47,086 nt of DNA from Oscillospiraceae bacterium (lineage in GTDB: Bacteria > Bacillota > Clostridia > Oscillospirales > Butyricicoccaceae), in the NCBI GenBank assembly GCA_015068445.1, contig SVKN01000009.1, positions 1 through 47,086 of the forward strand, written 5' to 3'. The first letter of the stretch is position 1. Each line of letters starts with the position of its first letter. Shown piece by piece: positions 1-7,737 of this stretch. Made by a program: the position numbers and the translations under genes. The notes under the pieces were generated by a model. It ran no database searches and had not been told where the DNA came from. It worked only from the letters and a program-made list of their open reading frames with translations.

Positions 1-74
1 TTGAAGGAGCGTATCTGTAGAACATACTCAACTTGCGACAGCCCTTTCTTAGTCGGCCAGATACGCTCCTTCAA
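1..74. repeat. 17-bp perfect inverted repeat with a 40-nt spacer
   Basis: Bases 1-17 (TTGAAGGAGCGTATCTG) are the exact reverse complement of bases 58-74. The arms could form a long hairpin, or mark the end of an element starting outside the window. There is no clear T-tract on the plus strand after the second arm. A separate 16-bp palindrome, TTCTTCAATTGAAGAA, lies just downstream at 82-97. The 75-552 stretch otherwise holds no convincing gene, only two terminator-like hairpins (344-373 and 434-468). Confidence 0.5.
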
Positions 75-343
75 TAAAAACTTCTTCAATTGAAGAATCA
101 TCGCACGAAAGCACGCTGCCCATTTTGTTCCGGATGGCGCAGAATCCGGCTCATAAGCCCGCGACGCAATAATACGCTTTTCAGGCGTTTTGCAGACGAT
201 CCATATCGAGCAGAGCCTCCACCGACTTTTTTCATAAAAAATCATAGCATAAACGCCGGAAAAGCACAATATCGCTTTTCTGTAAAACACTGTAATCTAT
301 TCGACGCAGGCCGTAGCGCAGGAAAGCCCGCAAAACGCAGAAA

Positions 344-373
344 AGCCGCCTCGGAAAACGCTCCGAGGCGGCT
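344..373 (-). terminator. Strong hairpin, terminator-like on the minus strand
   Basis: A perfect 12-bp GC-rich stem (344-355 with 362-373) encloses a 6-nt loop. Read on the minus strand it is followed by a T-rich tail (TTTTCTGCGTTTT). It would act as a second, back-up terminator for minus-strand transcription leaving the orphan gene at 553-1278. Confidence 0.5.
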
Positions 374-433
374 CTACGGATGGGTGGAGCGCCCGAAAAA
401 CCGCTTAAATCAAGGGGTTTTCAGGCAAAAAGG

Positions 434-468
434 AAAGAACACCTATTCTATCAAAACAGGTGTTCTTT
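434..468 (-). terminator. Intrinsic terminator downstream of the orphan gene
   Basis: An 11-bp stem (434-444 with 458-468) encloses a loop containing ATTCTATCA. On the minus strand the stem is followed by a T-rich run. It lies 85 bases past the stop codon of the minus-strand gene at 553-1278. The AAAGAACA flank and ATTCTATCA loop recur in the hairpins at 1378-1412 and 1661-1693. Confidence 0.6.
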
Positions 469-552
469 TATGGAACTGCAAGTACAAATGGATAGAAAAG
501 CAGCCTTTGGATGCAAATTGATGGTCATGGGTGCAAATGAGGGTGCGTGGGT

Positions 553-1278
553 TCAAAGCAAACGATTTGTATTCTGCGTTGATTTATTCTTTTTTGCGGT
601 CTCTCCCTGCTTTTTGTCCGTTTCGAGCACAGCTTCCGCGACGTTTATGCCGATATCTGCCATGCCGGCGGCGTATTCGACCATTGCGCAGAAATCCCGC
701 GCGTCGTATTCTCTGCCGGTGATCGATGTGATCGTTTCGCCTCTGCTGAAAGCGTTCAGAACGTCGAACGGGTCGAAGGCGTTGTGCACGGCCGTCCTGC
801 AGCCGTCCTCATCCGTGATATACAGGCACGGCTCGTACGGCTGGCAGGTCAGAGTCAATCTCTTTCCGTTTACGATCAGATATGGACGATCGTTCTGCTG
901 ACCGAGCGTATAGCGCCCGTCCCGATAAACGACGGCGGCTTTATGGCTGTCCCACGGCGGGATAAAGGGCGCTTTCATTCTTTTGATCAGGTGTTCCCGA
1001 TCATTCGGCGTTAATTCGCCCTGTTTGATCGCGCGGTCGAGAAGCTCGGCGTACTCGCGCTCGTCAATCTCAAAAAAAGCCTGTGAAAACTTGTCACTGT
1101 CGTGTTGGTCGAGATTCGTCCAAACCATCAGAAAGAGCTTGCCGTCGTCGGCTCTGCCGACGGCCTTTTCAATGCGGTATCGAAGCATTCCGATCTTCCA
1201 CTCGCCCTCGAACGCTTCTTTATCGACCCAGAACCACGCGTGCCAGCCGTATCCGGAGTTTACTTTATATTCTTTCAT
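553..1278 (-). CDS. Hypothetical protein, 241 aa
   Basis: I do not recognise this family. The 241-residue product looks soluble: no signal peptide and no membrane segment. It is rich in Trp, Tyr and acidic residues, with the aromatic N-terminal segment YGWHAWFWVD, a mostly polar middle, and a Lys/Gln/Asn-rich tail (roughly the last 20 residues) likely to be disordered. The ATG at 1278 follows a GAGGAAA ribosome-binding site, and a terminator-like hairpin lies downstream at 434-468, so the gene looks intact and expressed. It stands alone, downstream of two tRNA genes and between repeated hairpins, a setting typical of accessory DNA. No function is proposed. Confidence 0.6.
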   Translation of the reverse strand: MKEYKVNSGYGWHAWFWVDKEAFEGEWKIGMLRYRIEKAVGRADDGKLFLMVWTNLDQHDSDKFSQAFFEIDEREYAELLDRAIKQGELTPNDREHLIKRMKAPFIPPWDSHKAAVVYRDGRYTLGQQNDRPYLIVNGKRLTLTCQPYEPCLYITDEDGCRTAVHNAFDPFDVLNAFSRGETITSITGREYDARDFCAMVEYAAGMADIGINVAEAVLETDKKQGETAKKNKSTQNTNRLL

Positions 1279-1377
1279 TTTTCCTCAAATCCCGATTTGT
1301 CCTCTTGTTTACCAGTCATCGTCCAGCAGCGCGGACAGCCCCTCGTCCACGCCCGCTTTTATCATAACACAAAGAAC

Positions 1378-1412
1378 AAAGCAAGGCAATTCTATCAGAA
1401 TTACCTTGCTTT
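1378..1412 (-). terminator. Terminator-like hairpin, copy of the tRNA terminator
   Basis: An imperfect stem (AAAGCAAGG ... CCTTGCTTT, continuing into AATTC/GAATT around a TATCA loop) is followed on the minus strand by TTGTTCTTT. It shares 23 identical bases (1384-1406 and 1667-1689) with the hairpin that ends the tRNA operon. No intact gene lies between the two copies, so this copy has no obvious transcript to end. It may be a duplication left by an insertion. Confidence 0.5.
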
Positions 1413-1460
1413 GCTGTAAATATATGGTATATTGCTTCTGGGCCGGGGTCAACTGACTTT

Positions 1461-1529
1461 TAACGATTACCCTTGAGATTTAACGATTACTCTGAAATCT
1501 AACGATTACCCCTGAGAATTAACGATTAC
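1461..1529. repeat. Four direct repeats of TAACGATTAC at about 20-bp spacing
   Basis: TAACGATTAC occurs at 1461, 1481, 1500 and 1520, a spacing of 19-20 bp (two helical turns), separated by similar 9-10-bp spacers (CCTTGAGATT, TCTGAAATC, CCCTGAGAAT). Such arrays place protein-binding sites on one helix face. Multiple short terminal repeats of this kind are known at transposon ends such as those of the IS21 family, but no transposase remains here. The rest of 1279-1696 holds the hairpin at 1378-1412 and a long-loop stem at 1558-1566/1596-1604, and no gene. Confidence 0.5.
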
Positions 1530-1660
1530 CAGATAGCGAAAGCACCAGAAAACGAAAAAGACGCCTCCTGAAGACCGCGCAAAACGGTAATCGGAAGGCG
1601 TCTTATTTGTATGCGAAACCCGAAAGCCTTTGATTTCAAGGCATTTTCGAGCAAAAGAAC

Positions 1661-1693
1661 AAGGTAGGCAATTCTATCAGAATTACCTACCTT
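1661..1693 (-). terminator. Terminator of the tRNA operon
   Basis: The stem AAGGTAGG ... CCTACCTT, extended by AATTC/GAATT around TATCA, begins four bases past the 3' CCA of the tRNA-Ser gene. On the minus strand it continues into TTGTTCTTTTG. Position and tail fit an intrinsic terminator for the two tRNAs. Confidence 0.6.
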
Positions 1694-1696
1694 ATT

Positions 1697-1788
1697 TGGC
1701 GGAGCAGGAGGGATTCGAACCCTCGAGACGCTATTAACGCCTACACGATTTCCAATCGTGCTCGTTATGACCGCTTCGATACTGCTCC
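1697..1788 (-). tRNA. tRNA-Ser (anticodon GGA)
   Basis: The minus strand reads GGAGCAG ... CTGCTCC-G-CCA, a perfect 7-bp acceptor stem with encoded CCA. The anticodon stem-loop is ACGATTGGAAATCGT, giving anticodon GGA. The TTCGAA T-loop is present, and the long variable arm (92 nt in total) is the hallmark of a class II serine tRNA. It lies 21 bases downstream of the CAT tRNA and shares its promoter. Confidence 0.95.
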
Positions 1789-1809
1789 ATAAGTGAAAAG
1801 ATATGAAAT

Positions 1810-1886
1810 TGGTGGGCCTTCAGGGACTCGAACCCGGGACCGTCCGGTTATGAGCCGGATGCTCTAACCAACTGAGCTAAAGGCCC
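1810..1886 (-). tRNA. tRNA with CAT anticodon (Ile2-type or elongator Met)
   Basis: A 77-nt cloverleaf on the minus strand has acceptor stem GGGCCTT/AAGGCCC, an encoded CCA, and D-arm AGCTCAGTTGGTTAGAGC. The anticodon loop CTCATAA sits on a CCGG/CCGG stem. The GGxCCTTTAGCTCAG start and CTCATAA loop resemble the lysidine-modified tRNA-Ile(CAU) of Firmicutes, but an elongator tRNA-Met cannot be excluded by eye. It is not an initiator, since acceptor position 1-72 is paired. Confidence 0.9.
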
Positions 1887-1915
1887 AAGTTCGCTCCTTG
1901 ATCACGGCAAGGGAT

Positions 1916-1944
1916 ATTATATATCAATCGTTATCAAATTACAA
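1916..1944 (-). promoter_or_regulatory. Sigma-A promoter of the tRNA pair
   Basis: On the minus strand, TTGTAA (1939-1944) and a perfect TATAAT (1916-1921) are separated by exactly 17 bases. The -10 box lies 29 bases upstream of the mature 5' end of the CAT tRNA. Confidence 0.75.
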
Positions 1945-2054
1945 GAGTTTTTTTGCTGTTTTCGAAAAATATTTCTTGTTCTGTTTTTGTTTTCTCAAAC
2001 GCCTCCATATGGTACAATAAAGGGCGAAAGAGAACGAAACGGAGGAGACGTCTT

Positions 2055-3134
2055 ATGATATTACCGATCCGGGATCACTGTCGATACGCGGTCGCTAGCC
2101 CCACCAGCATGGGCGTCCGGCTCGTGCCGGAGGATCGCATGGCGGTCCACAACAGCAACCGCTTCCTGATGACCTCCACCAGCGCCGAGACGAATGTCCT
2201 CAATGTCTCATCGTCCCTCGGCAGACCGTGCCTTGCGCTGACGAAATGGGTGGACGGCAGCCCCATCGCCGCCTTTATCCAGGGCGAGCTGCGCAGGCGC
2301 AATATCGCCTATGAGGGCGTCACGGTGAAGCAGGGTGGCCCATGGGGCTACCGTCACCAGATGAACATTGCCGATTCCGGCTTTGGCCTCCGAGCGCCCC
2401 GGGTCTGGAACGACCGCGCCGGGGAAGTGGGCCGCACGCTTCAAGCATCGGATTTTGGTCTCCGGCGCATCTTCGGCGAGGAGGGCGTCGCCGTGCTGCA
2501 CCTGTCGGGTCTGATCGCCGCCATGAGCCCGGAGACGACGGAATGCTGCCTGACACTCGCAAAGACCGCCAAGGAGCACGGGACGCTCGTCTCCTTTGAC
2601 CTCAACTACCGCGCGACCTTCTGGCTGGGACGCGAAGAGGAGCTTCGCCGCGCCTTCGACCGTCTGGCCGGCTGTGCCGATATCCTCATCGGCAACGAAG
2701 AAGATTTCCAGCTGACGCTTGGGATCGAGGGACCGCAGACGGGCGGTGAGTATCTCGGCAGCAAGATCGACAGCTTCAAAGCCATGATCGAGCAGGCGCA
2801 GAAACGATATCCCAACGTCAAAGCCTTCTCAACGACGCTGCGTCAGGTGATCTCCGCCAACGAGCATCTGTGGGGCGGCATCCTGCTGGCCGGGGACGGT
2901 TGGCATGTGGAGACGCCGCGGCCCATCGGGATCATGGACCGCATCGGCGGCGGCGACGGCTTCGCGGGCGGACTGCTGTACGGCGTCGTCAGCGGCTGGG
3001 AACCGGAGAAATGGCTACAGTTCGGTTGGGCCTGCGGGGTGCTGGCTGTTTCGTCGCTCAACGATTACGCGGAGCCTGCCGACGAAAAGCAGGTCTGGGA
3101 CGTTTACGCGGGAAATGCAAGGGTGCAGCGATGA
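2055..3134 (+). CDS. kdgK: PfkB-family sugar kinase, probable 2-dehydro-3-deoxygluconokinase
   Basis: 359-aa member of the ribokinase/PfkB superfamily, which transfers phosphate from ATP to a sugar. The segment VSFDLNYRATFW (about residues 177-188) matches the signature of KDG kinases, and the C-terminal motif DRIGGGDGFAGG (about residue 297) carries the catalytic-base Asp and anion hole. It would convert 2-keto-3-deoxygluconate to KDPG in the cytoplasm. The ATG at 2055 follows GGAGGAG; the frame is open further upstream, but a TACAAT -10-like box at 2013-2018 argues against an earlier start. It overlaps gnd by four bases (ATGA), implying translational coupling. The exact substrate is inferred; a related ketose or gluconate-type acid is possible. 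Confidence 0.8.
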   Translation: MILPIRDHCRYAVASPTSMGVRLVPEDRMAVHNSNRFLMTSTSAETNVLNVSSSLGRPCLALTKWVDGSPIAAFIQGELRRRNIAYEGVTVKQGGPWGYRHQMNIADSGFGLRAPRVWNDRAGEVGRTLQASDFGLRRIFGEEGVAVLHLSGLIAAMSPETTECCLTLAKTAKEHGTLVSFDLNYRATFWLGREEELRRAFDRLAGCADILIGNEEDFQLTLGIEGPQTGGEYLGSKIDSFKAMIEQAQKRYPNVKAFSTTLRQVISANEHLWGGILLAGDGWHVETPRPIGIMDRIGGGDGFAGGLLYGVVSGWEPEKWLQFGWACGVLAVSSLNDYAEPADEKQVWDVYAGNARVQR

Positions 3135-4582
3135 AGAAAGCAGACATCGGCCTCATCGGCCTGGCTGTTATGGGCGAAAACCTCGCCCTGAATATGGAAT
3201 CCAAGGGCTTCACCGTCGCCGTATTCAATAGAACAACTGATAAGGTGAAGACCTTTACAGAATCGAGAGCAAAGGGAAAGAATATTATCGGCTGTTATGA
3301 CCTCCCGTCACTCGTCGCCTGTCTCGACCGCCCCCGCCGCGTCATGCTGATGGTGAAGGCAGGGGAGCCGGTGGACGCGCTGATTGAATCGCTTTTACCG
3401 CTGCTGTCTCCCGGCGATGTGATCATTGACGGCGGCAACGCCCATTTTCCGGATACGATCCGAAGGACGAAGTACGTGGAATCAAAGGGGCTCCTTTATG
3501 TCGGCACCGGCGTTTCCGGCGGCGAGGAAGGGGCGCTCAACGGCCCTGCCATGATGCCCGGTGGCTCGAAGGACGCCTGGCCGCTGGTCAGACCGATCTT
3601 CCAGGCCATTTGCGCTAAAGCGCCGGACGGCGCGCCCTGCTGTGACTGGGTTGGCCCCGACGGCGCAGGACACTTCGTCAAGATGGTCCACAACGGCATC
3701 GAGTACGGCGACATGCAGCTGATCTGCGAATGCTATCAGATGATGCGCGACGGACTCGGTATGAAAAGCGGGGAGATCGGCGACGTTTTCGCCCGGTGGA
3801 ACGAAACGGAGCTCAGCAGCTATCTGATCGGCATCACCGCCGATATTCTGCGCTACAAGGACGAGAACGGCGAGACAACCGTCGAACACATCCTCGACCG
3901 GGCAGGGCAGAAGGGCACCGGAAAGTGGACCGCCGTCTCCGCCTTGGACGAGGGCGTGCCGCTGACGCTGATCGGTGAGGCGGTTTTCGCCCGGTGCCTT
4001 TCATCCATGAAAGACGAGAGGGTACAAGCTTCTCAGCTTTACAGCAGACAAATACCGCCGTTTGAAGGCGACAAAGACGCTTTTCTCGAGCAGCTGCGCC
4101 GTGCCCTGTACGCCGGCAAGCTCGTCTCTTACGCCCAGGGCTTCGCGCTGATGCGCGAGGCGGCAAAGACGTACGGCTGGACGCTGGATTACGGCGCCAT
4201 CGCCGATATGTGGCGCGGCGGCTGCATCATCCGCTCCGCCTTCCTCGGCGAGATCAGGGCAGCGTTCCGACGCGACCTGGACCTGCCGAACCTGCTGCTC
4301 GACCCGCATTTCAAATCGTCCATCGACGACGCGCTCCCCGCGTGGCGGGAGATCGCCGCCTATGCCGTCAAAACGGGCGTGCCCATGCCTGCTGTCACGT
4401 CGGCTCTCAGCTATTTTGACGGCTATACGACGGCGAGCCTGCCTGCCAACCTTCTGCAGGCCCAGCGGGATTATTTCGGCGCGCACACCTACGAGCGCAT
4501 CGATCAGCCCCGCAGCGTCTTCTTCCACACCAACTGGACGGGCCGCGGCGGCAATACAGCAGCGGAGACGTATACAGTATGA
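3131..4582 (+). CDS. gnd: 6-phosphogluconate dehydrogenase (decarboxylating)
   Basis: 483 aa, the usual length of the long, E. coli-type form. It oxidises and decarboxylates 6-phosphogluconate to ribulose 5-phosphate. The N-terminal Rossmann motif GLIGLAVMGENLALN is followed by NRTTDK, where Arg and Thr are the residues that typically bind the NADP 2'-phosphate. Substrate-site motifs GVSGGEEGALNGPAMMPGG and HFVKMVHNGIEYGDMQ (containing the catalytic Lys) are intact, and the C-terminal tail is complete. The start is the ATG overlapping the kinase stop; an open frame extends upstream but is only kinase sequence in another register. The next gene again overlaps by ATGA. Together the operon would process gluconate-derived acids, with rpe at the window end using the product. 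Confidence 0.95.
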   Translation: MKKADIGLIGLAVMGENLALNMESKGFTVAVFNRTTDKVKTFTESRAKGKNIIGCYDLPSLVACLDRPRRVMLMVKAGEPVDALIESLLPLLSPGDVIIDGGNAHFPDTIRRTKYVESKGLLYVGTGVSGGEEGALNGPAMMPGGSKDAWPLVRPIFQAICAKAPDGAPCCDWVGPDGAGHFVKMVHNGIEYGDMQLICECYQMMRDGLGMKSGEIGDVFARWNETELSSYLIGITADILRYKDENGETTVEHILDRAGQKGTGKWTAVSALDEGVPLTLIGEAVFARCLSSMKDERVQASQLYSRQIPPFEGDKDAFLEQLRRALYAGKLVSYAQGFALMREAAKTYGWTLDYGAIADMWRGGCIIRSAFLGEIRAAFRRDLDLPNLLLDPHFKSSIDDALPAWREIAAYAVKTGVPMPAVTSALSYFDGYTTASLPANLLQAQRDYFGAHTYERIDQPRSVFFHTNWTGRGGNTAAETYTV

Positions 4583-5430
4583 TTGACTTGAAACCTCGTA
4601 TCATCGCGCTCGACCTCGACGGGACGCTCCTCAACTCGGAGAAGAAGATCACGCCGCGCACCTATGACGCGCTGCAAAGGGCTTCGGAAAGAGGAGTGGA
4701 GATCGTCCCCTCTACCGGGCGCTTCTACACCGGCATGCCCCAGGCAGTCCGGGACCTGCCGTTCCTTCATTACGCCATCACGATCAACGGCTCCCGCGTC
4801 TTCGACCTGCGCACCGGCGAGATCGTCTACAAGTCTGAGATCCCATTCGGGCGAGCGCTGGAGATCATGGAGCTGCTGGACCGCTGGCCCATCGTCTACG
4901 ACTGCTATATGGACGATCAGGGCTGGATGACCGCCTCCATGAAGGGGAACGTAATCCAGTACACCACCGAAATGCAGCTCGTCCGCCTCGTGCGTGACCT
5001 GCGCCAGTCCGTGCCGGAGCTCAAGCAGTTCCTGCGGGACTATGCGCCCGCCCACCCGGACACCGAGGGCGTACAGAAGATTTCGGTCTTCGCGGGCGAC
5101 GAAGCGCTGCGCAAGGCCATTGCCGCCGAATTGAACGCCGCGTTCAGCGATATCGTCGTCTCCTCGTCCATGGCGACGAATCTGGAGATCAACAATCTGA
5201 CGGCCCACAAGGGCCTCGCCCTTTGGGCGCTGGCCGACCATATCGGCGTGCCGCGCGAGGCGACTATGGCCTTCGGCGACGGACTCAACGACGTGCAGAT
5301 GCTCGACTATGCCGGCATCGCTGTCGCCATGCAAAACAGCATGGAGCCTGTCTTCGCCCACGCCGACCTCGTCGCCCCCGACAATGACCATGACGGCGTG
5401 GCGGAAATCATCGAAAAGATCGTGCTTTGA
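4579..5430 (+). CDS. Cof-type HAD-family sugar phosphatase
   Basis: 283-aa haloacid dehalogenase superfamily hydrolase of the Cof (subclass IIB) type. Motif I is ALDLDGTLLNS (nucleophile Asp12, acid/base Asp14), motif II is the Ser/Thr of PSTGRF, motif III the Lys of AHKG, and motif IV FGDGLNDVQML. The cap domain lies between motifs II and III. Such enzymes dephosphorylate phosphosugars in the cytoplasm with broad specificity. It overlaps gnd by four bases and is the last gene of the operon, so it may prevent build-up of phosphorylated sugar acids. The precise substrate cannot be read from sequence. Confidence 0.88.
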   Translation: MIDLKPRIIALDLDGTLLNSEKKITPRTYDALQRASERGVEIVPSTGRFYTGMPQAVRDLPFLHYAITINGSRVFDLRTGEIVYKSEIPFGRALEIMELLDRWPIVYDCYMDDQGWMTASMKGNVIQYTTEMQLVRLVRDLRQSVPELKQFLRDYAPAHPDTEGVQKISVFAGDEALRKAIAAELNAAFSDIVVSSSMATNLEINNLTAHKGLALWALADHIGVPREATMAFGDGLNDVQMLDYAGIAVAMQNSMEPVFAHADLVAPDNDHDGVAEIIEKIVL

Positions 5431-5444
5431 GTATAAAACAAACA

Positions 5445-5472
5445 GCGGCCCGATCCGTTTGGATCGGGCCGC
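5445..5472 (-). terminator. Hairpin terminator between convergent genes
   Basis: A perfect 12-bp stem (GCGGCCCGATCC / GGATCGGGCCGC) with a GTTT loop. On the minus strand it is followed by TGTTTTGTTTTATAC, so it is a good intrinsic terminator for gap. The plus-strand side has only a weak T-tract, but the stem could also help end the kdgK-gnd operon. Confidence 0.8.
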
Positions 5473-5486
5473 AGCTTATAGGATAA

Positions 5487-6584
<1,098 letters not shown>

Positions 6585-6609
6585 GGGCGAACGCCAAAAT
6601 AAAATTTAA

Positions 6610-6638
6610 TTGTCAAACGGTGTCGAATCGTTTAGAAT
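6610..6638 (+). promoter_or_regulatory. Sigma-A promoter of the sensor-like operon
   Basis: TTGTCA (6610-6615) and TAGAAT (6633-6638) are separated by exactly 17 bases. This places transcription start near 6645, downstream of the first in-frame ATG (which would begin about 6610), and supports the TTG start at 6682. It is divergent from the gap promoter, 25 bases apart. Confidence 0.72.
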
Positions 6639-6681
6639 AATGTCGAAGGGATCATCGTATTGGCAGAAGGGAGGTAGCACC

Positions 6682-7737
6682 TTGCGCGACAAAGATATCA
6701 TGAGCGCCATGTCCGGCGACGAGCGGATCCTTGCAGCCTCAGTCACCGGGCGTATCCTGCAGGCCAGCGCGTCCATGCGGGCGTTTCTCGGCTTCGATCC
6801 TTCCGGACGCTCCCTGGACGAGATCCTCGGCGAGGGCATGACCATGGCGATCCATCACGGACTGCAGCGCGGCGGCGTTTATGAGTTCGACTGCAAGCTC
6901 AGAGACCGCCAGGTCAGCTGCGGTGCGGCCTTCAGCACGGAAAACCGCATGATGCTGGTATTCAGCCTCATCGGCGGCACGAAGATCGATAAGGACGAGG
7001 AGTCCATGATCGAGATCATCAGCCGCGAGATCAACGCAAACGTAGACAATCTGAGCATCATCCTCAGCGCTCTGCGCCGAAGCGACGGCCGCATCATGCC
7101 TGCCGCGATGGGACTGGTGCAGAAAAGCATCTATGATCTGGCGCGCATGTCACGCAATATCACCTCGCTGGCCGAGGGGGCCAAGGGCGAGACGCATCTT
7201 GACAAGCGTTCCGGCGACCTCAACGCTGCGGTGGCGGGCGTGTGCCGCAAGGCCGCCGTATTCTGCGAGGGCTTTGCGGACATCATCGTCACGGATGAAG
7301 GCCCGGTCGTCAGCTGGTTTGACGACGCTGCCGTCAAGCGGCTGTTCCTCAACCTGTTGGCTTACTGCATCTCCGGCTCAGCCTGTGAGCGGCCGATCAT
7401 CGAAGTGCGCACGGAGCGGCGCGAGACGCTGTTCGTCGCGACCGTCCGCGCCCAGGGACCCTGGAAGGAAGAGCAGACTCCTCTGGCGCGCGGCACGGAG
7501 ATGGAGCTCGTTAATACGCTGGTGCGCGCTCACAGCGGCAGCTTCATCACCACCGTCACCCGCGACGGCGGCCGCGTCATGCGTATCACGCTGCCCATCG
7601 AATCGTCATATTTCGCCCCCGATCTGTCGAGCCCCGTGGTAGACTGGTACGGCGGGATGGATATCGTTGCCGTGGAGCTGTCCGGCGTACTGCCGCCGGA
7701 AGCCTATGAGCGGATCTGGAAGGAGGGGAGACGTTGA
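6682..7737 (+). CDS. Degenerate histidine-kinase-like sensor protein
   Basis: 351 aa if started at the TTG at 6682, 6 bases after GGGAGGT; the longer open frame would start inside the promoter. The layout is kinase-like. An N-terminal PAS-like segment (about 10-95: ILAASVTGRILQASASMRAFLGF) is followed by a helical dimerisation-like segment (about 105-165), then a GHKL-ATPase-like half (about 190-325) ending in GTEMELVNTLVRAHSG and a GGRVMRITLP strand. The phosphoacceptor is missing: where H-E-x-R-x-P is expected the sequence reads ISREINANVDNLSII. The N-box is reduced to RLFLNLLAYCISGS. No membrane segment is seen. It is probably a signalling adaptor or pseudokinase rather than an active kinase. 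It overlaps the next gene by four bases (TTGA), so the two products are likely made together. Confidence 0.6.
   Translation: MRDKDIMSAMSGDERILAASVTGRILQASASMRAFLGFDPSGRSLDEILGEGMTMAIHHGLQRGGVYEFDCKLRDRQVSCGAAFSTENRMMLVFSLIGGTKIDKDEESMIEIISREINANVDNLSIILSALRRSDGRIMPAAMGLVQKSIYDLARMSRNITSLAEGAKGETHLDKRSGDLNAAVAGVCRKAAVFCEGFADIIVTDEGPVVSWFDDAAVKRLFLNLLAYCISGSACERPIIEVRTERRETLFVATVRAQGPWKEEQTPLARGTEMELVNTLVRAHSGSFITTVTRDGGRVMRITLPIESSYFAPDLSSPVVDWYGGMDIVAVELSGVLPPEAYERIWKEGRR

Noticed and set aside
90..521. 143-codon frame near the left edge
   Set aside because: It has no ribosome-binding site, runs through two strong hairpins and has an Arg/Lys-rich, low-quality translation.
1461..1529. Possible CRISPR array
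   Set aside because: Repeats are only about 10 bp with 9-10-bp similar spacers, far too short for CRISPR; no cas genes are present.
4504..5391. 295-codon minus-strand frame opposite the Cof phosphatase
   Set aside because: Phosphatase motifs are complete on the plus strand; the reverse frame has typical shadow composition.
6682..7737. Active two-component histidine kinase
   Set aside because: No phosphoacceptor His in the expected helix and no response regulator gene adjacent.
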